Below, piece by piece: positions 51,897-63,500 of a stretch of 64,000 bases of DNA. This stretch comes from Pelomonas candidula (GTDB lineage: Bacteria; Pseudomonadota; Gammaproteobacteria; Burkholderiales; Burkholderiaceae_C), in contig NZ_JBIGIC010000002.1 of NCBI RefSeq assembly GCF_043555985.1, positions 496,001 through 560,000 on the forward strand, written 5' to 3'. The position numbers were made by a program, and so were the translations under genes. Below the pieces are notes generated by a model that ran no database searches, was not told where the DNA came from, and saw nothing but the letters and a program-made list of their open reading frames with translations. Position 1 is the first letter of the stretch. Each line of letters opens with the position of its first letter.

Positions 51897-53729
51897 ATGC
51901 TCCTGCAACGCCTCTGCGCCCTGGCCCTGAGCGGCCTGCTGCTGCCGCCCGCTGCCCACGCGGCCGACTTCCTCGACGTGGACGATGCCTTCACCCCCCA
52001 GGCCGAGCTGCGCGCGGCCGGCCCGGCACTGCATCTGCACTGGCGCATCGCCGAGGGCTATGCCCTCTACCGGGACCGCCTGCACCTGAGCGTCGACGGC
52101 CAGCCCCTGCAGCCGGTCATGCCACCGGCGCAGGTCAAGCCCGACCCCGATACCGGCGAGCCCCTGCAGGTCTACCACCGCAAACTGGACGTGGCCGTCG
52201 CGCTGCCAGCCGGCGCGCACGAGCTGCGGCTCGACTACCAGGGCTGCGCCGACGAAGGCCTGTGCTACCCGCCCGAGCAGCGCGTCGCGCGGCTGGACGG
52301 CGCCAGCCCGGGACCGCTCGCGCTGCAACAGGCCGACCCGCCCGCCGAGGCGGCGACGACGCCCGCTCCCGTGGCCACGGTGGCCGTGGCGGCGCCCCCG
52401 GCCGCCGACACCGACCGCGCCAGCGCCGTGCTGCGCCAGGGCAGCGCCTGGCAGGTCACGGGCCTGTTCCTGCTGTTCGGCCTGCTGCTGTCGTTCACAC
52501 CCTGCGTGCTGCCGATGGTGCCCATCCTGTCGTCCATCATCGTGGGGCAGAAGCAGGCCACGCGCGGCCAGGGCCTGCGCCTGGCCGGCGCCTACGCGCT
52601 GGGCATGGCCCTGGTCTACACGGCGCTGGGTGTGGCCGCGGGCCTGGCCGGCGAAGGGCTGGCCGGCTACCTGCAGCAGCCGGCCGTGCTGATCGGCTTC
52701 GCCGCGTTGCTGGGGCTGCTGTCGCTGTCGATGTTCGACGTGTTCACGCTGCAACTGCCGGTCGCGCTGCAGACGCGGCTGTCGGCCGCGAGCGACCGCG
52801 CCGGCGGCGGGGCGCTCGGCGGCGCGGCGGTGATGGGTGCGCTGTCGGCGCTGATGGTGGGCCCCTGCGTGGCGGCGCCGCTGGCCGGGGCGCTGCTCTA
52901 CATCGGCCAGTCGCATGACGTCGTGCTGGGCGGCCTGGCCCTGTTCAGCCTGGCCGCGGGCATGAGCGTGCCGCTGCTGCTCGCGGGCATGTCGGCCGAC
53001 CGCCTGCTGCCACGCGCCGGCGCCTGGATGGACCGCGTCAAGCATGTCTTCGGCGTGGTGCTGATCGCCACGGCCTGGTGGATGGTGCGCAGCCTGCTGC
53101 CGGCCAGCGTGGCCGTGGCCGGCTGGGGCCTGCTGGCGCTGGCAACCGCGGCCTTCCTCGGCGTGTTCGAGCCGCTGCCGGCCCACCCGGGGCCCGGGCT
53201 GCGTGGCCTCAGGACCGTGGCGCTGGGGCTGGCGCTGTTCGGCGCGCTCGACCTGGTCGGCAGCGCGATGGGCGCCGACGACCCGATGCAGCCGCTCGCG
53301 CCGCTGTCGCGCGGCAGCTCGCTCGCGTCCGCCTCCACCGCCACGCTGCCCGAGAACAGCCGCGGCTTTCGCACCGTGCCCGACCGGGCTGCGCTGCAGG
53401 CGGCGCTAGGCCAGGCGCAACGGCCGGTGCTGCTGGACTTCTACGCCGACTGGTGCGTCGCCTGCAAGGAGCTGGAGCGCGACACGCTGCACCACCCGGC
53501 CGTGCAGCAGGCGCTGGGCGGCTTCGAGCTGCTGCGCGTCGACGTGACCGACAACAGCCCCGAGCACCGTGCGCTGCTGCGCCAGTTCGGCCTGTTCGGC
53601 CCGCCGGGGCTGGTGATGTTCCCGCGCGGCGACACCCAGGCTCGCGACACGGTGGCCGGACTGCTGCCGCCCGAGCTGATGCTGGCGCGGCTCTGCGCCC
53701 TGTCGCCGCAAGGCTGCGCGTCGCGATGA
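51897..53729 (+). CDS. dsbD: Thiol:disulfide interchange protein DsbD
   Basis: A 610-residue DsbD with all three redox modules. An N-terminal periplasmic domain after a signal peptide (1-22) has the pair in CADEGLC. The eight-helix membrane core has TPCVLPMVPI and GPCVAAPLAG with the two membrane cysteines. A C-terminal thioredoxin domain has YADWCVACKELE. It passes electrons from cytoplasmic thioredoxin to the periplasm. It is placed directly after ApbE and most likely reduces the TlpA-like domain and the DUF4266 cysteines encoded upstream. ATG 51897 is seven bases after the ApbE stop. Confidence 0.94.
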   Translation: MLLQRLCALALSGLLLPPAAHAADFLDVDDAFTPQAELRAAGPALHLHWRIAEGYALYRDRLHLSVDGQPLQPVMPPAQVKPDPDTGEPLQVYHRKLDVAVALPAGAHELRLDYQGCADEGLCYPPEQRVARLDGASPGPLALQQADPPAEAATTPAPVATVAVAAPPAADTDRASAVLRQGSAWQVTGLFLLFGLLLSFTPCVLPMVPILSSIIVGQKQATRGQGLRLAGAYALGMALVYTALGVAAGLAGEGLAGYLQQPAVLIGFAALLGLLSLSMFDVFTLQLPVALQTRLSAASDRAGGGALGGAAVMGALSALMVGPCVAAPLAGALLYIGQSHDVVLGGLALFSLAAGMSVPLLLAGMSADRLLPRAGAWMDRVKHVFGVVLIATAWWMVRSLLPASVAVAGWGLLALATAAFLGVFEPLPAHPGPGLRGLRTVALGLALFGALDLVGSAMGADDPMQPLAPLSRGSSLASASTATLPENSRGFRTVPDRAALQAALGQAQRPVLLDFYADWCVACKELERDTLHHPAVQQALGGFELLRVDVTDNSPEHRALLRQFGLFGPPGLVMFPRGDTQARDTVAGLLPPELMLARLCALSPQGCASR

Positions 53730-53757
53730 AGCGCCACGTTCCAGGAGGCCTTGGCCG

Positions 53758-53865
53758 ATGACTGCCGACATTCAACACACAGTGGGCTTCGTGGCCTTGC
53801 GGCTGGCCGCACAAGCGGGCGGCGCCGGCCCGATCCTGGGCGGCCTGAAGGAGATGCAGCCATGA
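53758..53865 (+). CDS. Possible 35-residue small protein between DsbD and GT39 genes
   Basis: An ATG at 53758 with AGGAGG ten bases upstream opens a 35-codon frame (MTADIQHTVGFVALRLAAQA, then GGAGPILGGLKEMQP). Its stop overlaps the next ATG as ATGA (53862-53865). A still smaller frame of 11 codons (53726-53761) overlaps both the DsbD stop and this ATG in the same way, forming a chain of coupled ATGA junctions. It may be a true microprotein or a translational relay. No homologue recognised. Confidence 0.4.
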   Translation: MTADIQHTVGFVALRLAAQAGGAGPILGGLKEMQP

Positions 53866-55400
53866 CGGCCGCGACCGATGCTGGCGAATGGGAGTCTCAG
53901 CGGCTGCATTCGCGGGGCTGGGTTGTTGCGGCGGCGGTGTTCGCATGGCTGGCTGCCACCGCGTGGGCACGGCCGCTGATGCTGCCCGACGAGGGGCGCT
54001 ACGTCGGCGTGGCGCTGGAGATGCTGCGATCGGGCGACTGGCTGACGCCGACGCTCGACGGCCTGCCCTACTTCCACAAGCCACCGCTGTTCTACTGGAT
54101 CACGGCGACCTCGATGTCGGTCTTCGGCGCCAACGCCTGGGCCGCCCGGGCCGCGCCGTTGCTCGGCGCCTGCCTGGCGGCCCTGTCGCTGCATGCCTTC
54201 GCGCGCCGCTGGACGCCGGCGGGCGAGGCGCGTGTGGGGCTGCGCGTGCTGCTCGTGCAGCCGCTCTTCTTCCTCGGCGCGCAGTTCGCCAACCTCGACA
54301 TGCTGGTGGCGGGCTGCATCAGCGCCACGGTGCTGCTGCTGGCCGATGCGGCGCTCAGCGCCGAGCACGGCCGCCAGCACCACGGCACCCGCGAGGCGGC
54401 CTACGTCATGGCCGCCCTGGGCGTGCTGGCCAAGGGGCTGATCGGCGCCGTGCTGCCGGGGCTGATCGTCGCCCTGTGGCTGCTGCTGCGCCGGCGCGGC
54501 GCGGTGCTGCGGGCGCTGATTTCCTGGCGCGGCGTGCTGCTGTTCACGGCCATCGCCTGCCCGTGGTTCGTCGCCATGCAGCTGCGCTTCAACGGCTTCC
54601 TGGACTATTTCTTCGTGGTCCAGCATTTCAAGCGCTTTGCCGCCGGCGGCTTCAACAACGTCCAGCCGTTCTGGTTCTACCCGGCGGTACTGGCCGCGGG
54701 CGCGGCGCCCTTCCTGCCCTGGCTGCGGGCAGCCACGGCGCGGGGCTACTTCCAGCACCCCAGCCGCAGCCCGGTGCGGCTGCTGATGGCGGTGTGGCTG
54801 GTGGTGGTGGTCGGGTTCTTCTCGCTGCCAGCGTCCAAGCTGATCGGCTACGTGCTGCCGGCCGTGCCGCCGCTGGCCTGGCTGATCGCCGACTCCTTCC
54901 TCGCCCGGCCGGCACCGTCGGTGCGTTCACGGCAGCTCTGGCACGCCAGCTTCGCAGTCGCCGCGGTGCTGGGCCTGGGCATCGTGGCGTGGTTCAGCTG
55001 GCAACCCAGGCACTCGACGCGCGAGCTCGCGCAGATCATCGCGGCCCGGCGCGCGCCCGACGAACCGGTGTTCATGCTGAACCACTACGATTTCGACGTG
55101 CCCTTCTACGCGCACCTGCAGGCGCCGGTCCGGGTCGTCGACGACTGGTCCGGCGACGAGGTGCAGCGCCAGGACAACTGGCGCAGGGAACTGGCCGATG
55201 CCGGGCGCTTCGCACCTGCCGCAGCGCGCCTCTCGCTGCTGGAGAAACGCGACCTCGCCTCTGCCCTGCGCCAAGCACCCGTCAACTGGGTGCTGGGCCC
55301 TGCCGACGCCGCGCTCACATGGCCCCTCCTCCTGCATGCGCAGCCGGTGGCCACGGTCCGCGGCACCACGCTCTGGCGGGTCGTGACGGACGCTCGGTAG
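53862..55400 (+). CDS. GT39/ArnT-like membrane glycosyltransferase
   Basis: A 512-residue multi-spanning transferase of the PMT/ArnT (GT-C) superfamily. The catalytic acidic pair is in MLPDEGRYVGVALEM near residue 45, followed by a long periplasmic loop (GLPYFHKPPLFYWITA, the family lipid-sugar region) and about ten further membrane helices, with a soluble C-terminal domain (about 395-512). Members move lipid-linked sugars onto lipid A or proteins. AAGGAG lies eight bases before ATG 53862. No undecaprenyl-sugar synthesis genes are nearby, so the sugar and acceptor are unknown. Confidence 0.87.
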   Translation: MTAATDAGEWESQRLHSRGWVVAAAVFAWLAATAWARPLMLPDEGRYVGVALEMLRSGDWLTPTLDGLPYFHKPPLFYWITATSMSVFGANAWAARAAPLLGACLAALSLHAFARRWTPAGEARVGLRVLLVQPLFFLGAQFANLDMLVAGCISATVLLLADAALSAEHGRQHHGTREAAYVMAALGVLAKGLIGAVLPGLIVALWLLLRRRGAVLRALISWRGVLLFTAIACPWFVAMQLRFNGFLDYFFVVQHFKRFAAGGFNNVQPFWFYPAVLAAGAAPFLPWLRAATARGYFQHPSRSPVRLLMAVWLVVVVGFFSLPASKLIGYVLPAVPPLAWLIADSFLARPAPSVRSRQLWHASFAVAAVLGLGIVAWFSWQPRHSTRELAQIIAARRAPDEPVFMLNHYDFDVPFYAHLQAPVRVVDDWSGDEVQRQDNWRRELADAGRFAPAAARLSLLEKRDLASALRQAPVNWVLGPADAALTWPLLLHAQPVATVRGTTLWRVVTDAR

Positions 55401-55813
55401 CGTCATCCGCGACCTGCCCGGGATTGCTGATCGCGGCGCGAGCGGCATTTGGCCGCCCCGAGAAGAGCCTCCATGGTCGCCACCAAAACTACGCCTCTGC
55501 TCATGAGCGTGCCTGTTGATGTTGCTGCCTTACAGACTTCTTTGACGGCCGACAAGTGCCGTTGATCTCGCAGCGATCTTGCTGACGAAACGGCTTGTCG
55601 GCGCGCCGAGTGCAGGACTAGGATGGCCTCGACAAGTTGAAGAACCAGGGCTGCATGACCCGCTGATCGAACGGTGTCCACCGACGGTCGGCGCCGGCCA
55701 GCCTCGGGTAGGGAGCCGTCATCAAGCCAAACCGGCCTGCGCGCCGGCCTGGCCTCGCGCTCCTTTCCGACAGGCTTCGGTCAAGCGACCCGACTCAAAG
55801 GACGGAGACGCAG
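55401..55813. other. Intergenic region upstream of TPS operon, no supported gene
   Basis: 413 bases without a supported gene. A possible promoter for the TpsB gene is TTGTCG (55595-55600) and TAGGAT (55619-55624) with an 18-base spacer; the match is modest. A GC-rich palindromic stretch lies near 55730-55755. No T-run terminator for the GT39 gene was seen. Confidence 0.4.
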
Positions 55814-57511
55814 ATGCATCGAGCCCGACGACTGCTCAGCCCCCTGGCCGCCAGTGCGGCGCTGTTGTTGACGTCGATGGCACGAGCCCAGACGCCGCCG
55901 ACCGGCGAAGACCTGCTGCGGGAGGCCGAGCGGGCCACAAAGCCGGCCCGTCCCGCCGCGCTGCCGGCGCCCGCGGCGCCCAGGCCGTCCCCCACGACGC
56001 AGGGGCCCGGCGTCGTCGTGGAACGCTTCGATGTCCAGGGTGCCCAGCTGATCGATGCCGGGTCGCTGCAGGCCGTGCTGAAGCCCTGGGTGGGGCAGCG
56101 GCAAGACCTGGCCTCGCTGCAGCGCGCGACCGAGGCCATCGTGGAGGCCTACCGACAGCGCGGCTACCTCGCACGCGCCTGGCTGCCGGAGCAGGAGATC
56201 CGCCAGGGCGCCGTGCGCATCCAGGTGGCCGAGGGCCGGCTGTCGGCGGTGCGCATCGACAACCGCGGCGCGCCGCGCGCGCTGCCCGAGGCACGGGCGC
56301 GCGACTACCTGCTGGCCCGCCAGAAGGAAGGCGAGCCGCTGCGGACAGACGACGTGCAGCGCGCGATCACGCTGCTCAACGAGACGCCGGGCATGCATGC
56401 CGCCTCGGTGCTGGAGCCGGGCGACAAGGCCGGCGACACGCGCCTCGTCGCCGCACTGACCGACGCCCCGCTGCTGAGCGGCAACGCGCTGCTGGACAAC
56501 ACCGGCGCCCGCGCCACGGGCGAGGCCCGCGTTGCCGTCAACCTGGCGCTGAACGGGCCGCTGGCCCAGGGCGACCAGTGGACGCTGGCCACCTTCGGCA
56601 GCAAGGGCTCCACCTACGGCCGTGCGGCGGTGGGGCTGCCGCTGGGCAGCGACGGGCTGAGAGCCACGCTGCAGACCTCGGCCCTGCACTACGGCTACGA
56701 CCTGAACACGGTGCGTTACGCCGGCAACGCCAGCACGCTGGGTGGGCTGTTGAGCTACCCGCTGCAGCGCAGCACCGAGCGCAACGCCAGCCTGCAGCTC
56801 GCGGTCGAGCGCAAGCACTTCAAGAACCTCGTGGCCGGCGTGGAGCTGAGCCGCAAGCACATCGACCTGATGACGCTGTCTTTCAACCTGGACCGACGCG
56901 ACAACTGGGGCGGCGGCGGTGTCTGGATGGTGGCCGCGCAGGCCGTGGCCGGCAAGCTGGACATGTCGGGCAACGCCGCCGACCTGGCCAGCGACCAACT
57001 GGCCGGCGGCCCGCACCGCAACGGTCGCTTCGCCCACTTCAACCTGTCACTGACGCGGCTGCAGCGGCTGGATGCGCGACAGACGCTGACCGTCTCGGCC
57101 TTCGCACAGGAGTCCAGCAAGAACCTGGACCCGTCCGAGAAGCTCCAGCTCGCCGGCCCCTACGCGGTGCGCGCCTACAGCGTGTCGGAGCCCAGCGTGG
57201 ACGCGGGGTTGCTGTTGAACGTGGACTGGAAGTTCAAGTTCGCGCCGACCTGGGCCGTCAGCCTGTTCCACGACCAGGGCCTGGGCTGGCGCGACGAGAA
57301 CGTCAACGTCGCCACGCTGCAGCCCAACCGCTTCCACCTGAGCGGCTCGGGCGTTGAGCTCAGCTGGGACGGGCCCGATGGCCTGGCGGCACGGGCCGCG
57401 CTGGCCCACCGCCACGGGCGCAACCCCACGCGCAACCCCGCGACCCAACTGGATGCCGATGGCACGCACAAGGAAACGCGCGTCCTGCTCTCGCTGTCCA
57501 AGTGGTTCTGA
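55814..57511 (+). CDS. TpsB outer-membrane transporter (ShlB/FhaC/HecB family)
   Basis: A 565-residue two-partner-secretion transporter. A signal peptide (1-26, ending SMARAQ) is followed by a POTRA domain pair (about 68-230; VVERFDVQGAQLIDAGSLQA, YRQRGYLARAWLPEQ) and a 16-strand barrel with VRAY near residue 455, the equivalent of the VRGY loop motif, ending SLSKWF. GGAG precedes ATG 55814 by ten bases. It should export the large TpsA protein encoded immediately downstream. Confidence 0.93.
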   Translation: MHRARRLLSPLAASAALLLTSMARAQTPPTGEDLLREAERATKPARPAALPAPAAPRPSPTTQGPGVVVERFDVQGAQLIDAGSLQAVLKPWVGQRQDLASLQRATEAIVEAYRQRGYLARAWLPEQEIRQGAVRIQVAEGRLSAVRIDNRGAPRALPEARARDYLLARQKEGEPLRTDDVQRAITLLNETPGMHAASVLEPGDKAGDTRLVAALTDAPLLSGNALLDNTGARATGEARVAVNLALNGPLAQGDQWTLATFGSKGSTYGRAAVGLPLGSDGLRATLQTSALHYGYDLNTVRYAGNASTLGGLLSYPLQRSTERNASLQLAVERKHFKNLVAGVELSRKHIDLMTLSFNLDRRDNWGGGGVWMVAAQAVAGKLDMSGNAADLASDQLAGGPHRNGRFAHFNLSLTRLQRLDARQTLTVSAFAQESSKNLDPSEKLQLAGPYAVRAYSVSEPSVDAGLLLNVDWKFKFAPTWAVSLFHDQGLGWRDENVNVATLQPNRFHLSGSGVELSWDGPDGLAARAALAHRHGRNPTRNPATQLDADGTHKETRVLLSLSKWF

Positions 57512-57566
57512 GGCGGCCGGCTCTGCCCTGCCCCGCTCTCCTGGCTAGAAATCGTTGAGGTGTGAC

Positions 57567-60500
57567 ATGACAAATCGTGGTCCTGGCTCGATGAACCGTG
57601 CGTTCCGACTGGTGTGGAGCGAAGCCGCCGGCGGCTACGTGGCCGTGGCGGAGCTCGTAAGCGGCCGCGGCAAGGGCCGCTCGGGCGCGTCGAAGGCGGT
57701 GGCCAGCGTCGTGCTGGCCGGCGCGGCGCTGTCGGCCTGGGCTCAGGCCACGCCGCCGCCCGCCACGGCGCTGCCGCAGGGCGGCACCGTGACGCAGGGC
57801 CAGGCGCAATGGACGCAGAACGGCGCCCGCCTGGACGTCACCCAGGGCAGCGCCAAAGCGGCCATCAACTGGCAGAGCTTCGACATTGGCGCCCAGGCCG
57901 AGGTGCGCTTCCTGCAGCCCAATGCCAGTTCGGTCGCCTTGAACCGTGTCGTCGGCAGCAACGTGTCGCAGGTCTTCGGCAAGCTCACCGCCAACGGCCA
58001 GGTGCTGCTGGTCAACCCGAACGGCATCGTCTTCGGCCAGGGCTCGCAGGTGGATGTGGGCGGGCTGGTGGCATCGACGATGAACCTCTCGGACGAGGAC
58101 TTCATGGCCGGCCGCCTGCGCTTCACGCGCGGCAGCGGCTCGGCCAGCGTCGTCAACCAGGGCACGCTGACGGCGGCCGACGGCGGCTACATCGCGCTGC
58201 TGGCGCCCGAGGTGCGCAACGAGGGCGTCGTCAGCGCCCGCCTGGGCACGGTGGCGCTGGCCGGCGGCGACGCGGTGACGCTGAACTTCGACGGTTCGCA
58301 GCTGCTGGGCATCAAGGTCGACCCGAGCACGCTCGATACGCTGATCGAGAACCGCCAGGCGCTGGTGGCCGATGGCGGCCAGGTCATCCTCGCGGCCGGC
58401 GCCGCGCGCCAACTGCTGCAGCAGGCCGTGGCCGGCGGCAGCAGCGCCAGCCAGATGCTGGAGCAGGACGGTGTGGTGCGCCTGGTCAGCAACTCGGGCA
58501 GCATCTCGGCCCAGGGCGGGCGCGTGTCGCTCAGCGGCGGCAACCTCGACGTCAGCGGCGCCATCACGGCGCGCGACGGCGGCAGCATCCAGCTGCAGGG
58601 CGACTACGTCGGCCAGTCGGCACGGCTGGACGTCTCGTCCGCCACCGGCGCGGGCGGCTCGGTGCAGTTGCAGGCCGACACGGTCATCCAGACGACCCAG
58701 GCCGCCATCGTCGCCGACGGCGCCACGGCCGGCGGCCGCATCGCCATCACCGGCAGCACCGGCGCGGACAGCAGCGCCACGATCTACAGCTCCGCCCAGC
58801 TCAGCGCGCAATCCAGCGCCGGCACCGGCGGCAGCATCGACCTCACCGCGGCCAGCGTGCAGCTGCGCGCCGCGACGCTGGATGCCAGCGGCGCACAGGG
58901 CGGGCGGCTGCGCATCGGCGGCGGCTTCCACGGCGCCGATGCCGACCTCGGCAACGCCACGACCGTGGGCATCAATGCCGCGACCACGCTGCGGGCCGAT
59001 GCCAACGGCACGCAAGGCAACGGCGGGCAGGTAGTGGTCTGGTCCGACGCCAAGACGATGTTCGCCGGCAGCCTCAGCGCCCGCGGCGGCTCGCAGGGCG
59101 GCGCCGGTGGCCAGGCGGAGGTCTCGGGCAAGCAGGATCTCGTCTTCCAGGGCCTGGCCGACCTTTCCAGCCGCGACGGCCGCAACGGCCAGCTGCTGCT
59201 GGACCCGCGCAACATCCTCGTCGACAACGCCTCGGCCGCGCTCGCCACGCTGGACCTGAGCGACCCTACGCCCGGCACCACCAACGGCTTCGGCAGCACC
59301 GTGCAGGTCCTCACCAACGGCAACGTCGTCGTCACCGCGCCCAGTGCCAACACGGGCGCCACCACGCTCACTGGCGCCACCTACCTGTTCAACAGCCAGA
59401 CAGGCGCGCTGCTGGCCAACCTGCGAGGCACCAGCCAAGGCGACAGGATCGGCAGCGGCGGCATCAAGGTGCTGGGCAACGGCAACTACCTGGTGCTCAG
59501 CCCCGACTACGGCACGGTGACGAGCAAGACCGTCACGTCATACGACTCGCAGGACAGCAACGGCACCGGCGCCGCGCCGGTGGCCAGCCGTGCCTACGCG
59601 CTGGTGGACAGCACAACCGCCTCGGCCGGCGCCATCACCTGGCAGAGCCTCAGCGGCAGCGGCTCATCAAGCGTCAGCAGCGGCAACAGCCTTGTGGGCA
59701 GCACCGCCAACAGCGACAGCATGACCCGCTACGGCTACAGCAGCCTGACGGTAACCAACCAGGGTTCGGTCACCGTGACGGCCAACGACCGCGTCGGCGC
59801 CGCCGACGTGCTGGATGCGGGCGGCAACTACGTCGTGCGCCCGGGCACCACCATCACCGAGCTGACTGACGGCAACCTGGTCATCGGCGTGCCCACCTGG
59901 TTCAACGGCCGCGGCGCCGTGGCATGGATGAACGCCACCAACGGCCAACTCGCCGCCGGCGCGGCCGGCGGCGTGATCTCGAGCAGCAACGCGCTCGTCG
60001 GCAGCACGCCCAACCGTACGCTGGCCCCGGTGGACACGGCCGCCAGCGACAGCAGCAAGAAGGTCTACGTGCTGGGACAGCGCACGCCCAGCAATCCGCT
60101 CTACACGCCGGTGGACCTGGACCGCTTCGGCAACGCCTCGCTGCCGCTGCAGTACAGCGACGGCGGCACGAACCGGCGTACCACGCCACCCGGCGCCGCC
60201 GGCGACCTGGTGGGCCAGGTCATCGTGCCGCTGCCCGGCGGCGGCTATGCCATCGACTCACCGCTGTGGACCAACGGCAGCGCCACCTACGCCGGTGCCG
60301 TCACCTGGGCGGGCGTGGGTGGGGCCGTCGGCACCATCGGCAGCGGCAACAGCCTCGTCGGCAGCAGTGCCTACGACTTCGTCGGCAGCGGCGGCGTCAA
60401 GACGGTCGGTGGCACGGGCCAGAACTACGTCGTCGTCAGCCCGTACTGGTCCGGCAACGGCAACACCGCGGCCGGGCGTTACCTCGAGAACAACCCCAAC

Positions 60501-63500
60501 GGCGCAGTCACCTGGGTGGACGGCAGCAACGGCCAGCCTTTCTCGGCTGGCACCGCCGGCGCCGCGGTCAGTTCGTCCAACAGCCTGATCGGCGCCGGGG
60601 GCGACGGCGTCGGCGCCTACCTGCTGAGCGGCAGCTCGCCCTACAGCAGCTACGACTACAACACCAGCAGCAGCATCTCCACCACCACCAGCTCCACCCG
60701 CCAGATCAGCGCCCTCACCGGCGGCCTGCGCCAGTTGGCCAACGGCAACTACCTCGTCGACGCCACCAGCTGGAGCGCCAGCGCCGGCGCCGTCACGTTC
60801 GGCGCCGGCGGCACAGGCGTCGCGGGCGTGGTGTCGTCCAGCAACAGCCTGGTGGGGTCGACGGCCAGCGACCAGGTGGGCCAGTACATCGTCGAGCTGG
60901 CCAACAGCAACTACGCCGTGGTCTCGCAGCACTGGGACGACGGCGCCACCGTCGAAGCCGGCGCGGTGACCTGGGGCAGCGGCACCAGTGGCCGCACGGG
61001 CGCCGTGAGCAGCAGCAACAGCCTGGTGGGCTCGGGAGCCTACGAGAGTGTGGGCTCCGGCGGTGTGATGGCGGTAGGCGCGCTGGGCACCAACGGGCAA
61101 CGCACGAACTACATCGTGCTGAGCCCGCAGTGGGGCAACCGCAGCGGCAACGCGCAGACCACCGTGGCCTACGGTGCGGTGACCTGGGTGGACGGCAGCA
61201 CCGGCCAGGCGTTCGGCGCCGGCAGCACCGGCGCCACCGTGTCCTCGTCCAACAGCCTCGTGGGCAACCACGCAGGCGACTACATCGGCAGCGTGCACTA
61301 CGCCGACAACCGCAGCGGCAACTACAACTCCAGCGCCAACGGCCCCTACTACACGTCCCTCGGCAACTGGGACGCGCTGCTGACCGCCTCGGTCAGCGTG
61401 CTGTCGGATGGCAACTACGTCGTGCGCAGCCCCAACTGGGACAGCGGCAAGGGCGCTGCCACGCTGGGCACCGGCGGCACCGGCCTGGCCGGCAACGTGA
61501 GCGCCAGCAACAGCCTGGTGGGCGCCACGTCCGACGTGACCAGCGTCTCCACCACCAACCAGACGCGCGGCGGCGTCAGCTGGACGGATGTCACCACTTA
61601 CCTGACCACCACCGGCGACCACGTCGGCCTGCTGGGCGGCGCGCTCAACGGCGGCAGCTACCTCGTCGCGAGCCCGTTCTGGGGCTCGGGCAAGGGCGCC
61701 ATCACCTGGCTGGGCAGCGGCAACACCACCGGCACGGTGAGCAGCAGCAACAGCCTGGTGGGCAGCACCGCCGACACCTTCAACAACGCCAACCACACGG
61801 CCATCACCGCCGTGGGAGACCGCCTGGGCACGCTGGCCACCACAGCCTGGGCGACGCCCACGGTCTCCTCCGGCACCGTCAGCGGCAACGCAACCAGCAC
61901 CACGACGATCCGCCCTGTCGGCCCCTACGTGGGCACCGCCAGCACCGCCACCTTCGGCAGCAACTACTCGGTGCCCCAGCCGCAGCCGCTGTTGGTGCAG
62001 CCCGACGGCTACGGCGGCTTCTACAGCGGGTTCGTGCTCAACGTCACGCCGATCTACCAGCAGCTGTCCAACGGCAACGTGCTGGTAGCCAGCCCCAACT
62101 GGAACAACACCGGCGCAGCCCAGGCCGGCGCGGTGACCTGGATCAACGGCAGCAACGGCCAGCTGGCCGGCGGCGCCAGCGGCGGCGTGCTGTCGGCCAG
62201 CAACAGCCTGGTGGGCAGCCACGCGGGTGACTACATCGGCTTCCGCCTGCCCATCGATGGCGTCACCGAGCTGACCAACGGCAACTTCGTGCTGTCCAAC
62301 TCGCAGTGGTGGAGCGAACGTGGCGCCGTCACCTGGGGCAGTGGCACGGCCGGCGTGACCGGCACCATCTCGGCCAGCAACAGCCTGGTCGGCACGACGC
62401 CCTCCACCAGCGTGCAGCAGCCGACGGGCAACTACAAGCTGCTCGGCATGACCGACTCGGCCGACTACATCAACCGCTACATCGAGGGCAAGGGCTTCAA
62501 CTACGACTGGCCCGACCGCGTGACGACGATGGACGGCGACCGCGTCGGCTGGGGCGGCGTGAAGGCGCTGGCAGACGGCAACGCCGTCGTGGCCTCGCCG
62601 TTCTGGGGTTCCACCGCGGCCTGGGACCAGTTCAGCGCGCCCTCCTCCAAGGGCGCGGCCAGCTGGATCAACGGCAGCAACGGCCAGCTCAAGGACGGCA
62701 GCGCCGGCGGCACGGTCAGTGCGACCAACTCGCTGGTGGGCGCCGTCGCGGGCGACGCCGTCAGCTACTCCGCCTTCATCGACCCCAACTCCGCGCAGCA
62801 CTTCGCCTACGGCGGCATCACGACGCTGGGCGCAGGCAATTACGCGGTGGCCAGTCCGTGGTGGTCCAACGGCTCGGCCACCGGGGCCGGCGCCGTCACG
62901 TTCGGGCCGACGGGCGGCATCGCCGGTGTCGTGTCGGCCAGCAACAGCCTGGTCGGCTCGACCAACGGCGACCACCTCGGCATGGCGACCTCGCTGTACG
63001 ACAGCTACCTCGGCGTCAGCTCGGTGATCAACGGCGTCATGGCGGTCACGGCCAACGGCCAGACCAACTACGTCGTGCGCTCCAGCAACTGGACCAACAC
63101 CGCCGACCGCAGCGGCGGTGGCGCCGGTGCCGGCGCCGTGACCTGGGTGGACGGCACCACGGGCCGGGCCTACGGCGAGTCCGCCACCGGCGCCACGGTC
63201 AGCGCCAGCAACAGCCTGGTGGGCAACGCGGCGGGCGACGGCGTCGGCGCCAACTTCATGACGCTGACCCACAACGGCAGCGCCACCGGCGACCTGCTGT
63301 TCCTCAGCGCGGCCGACTACTGCGGCATCGACGGCTACGGCGCCGTCACACTGCTGTCGGGCGCGCAGGGCGCAGCCGGCCAGGTTGGCTGGCGCAACAG
63401 CATCCTGGGCCTGGCGCAAAGCGGCCTGGGCCAGAACACCTCGACGGTGGGCACCGGCACGCTGACGAGCGACATCCAGGTCGCCATGCTGCCCACGGCC

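Noticed and set aside
46844..52048. Antisense open frame of about 1730 codons opposite the JDVT-CTERM module
   Set aside because: It mirrors the third-codon GC bias of well-supported sense genes, has low-complexity Arg/Gly/Ala composition and no ribosome site.
59680..63235. CRISPR-like or satellite repeat
   Set aside because: The repeats are diverged at DNA level, in frame and conserved as protein, so they are domain repeats of TpsA.
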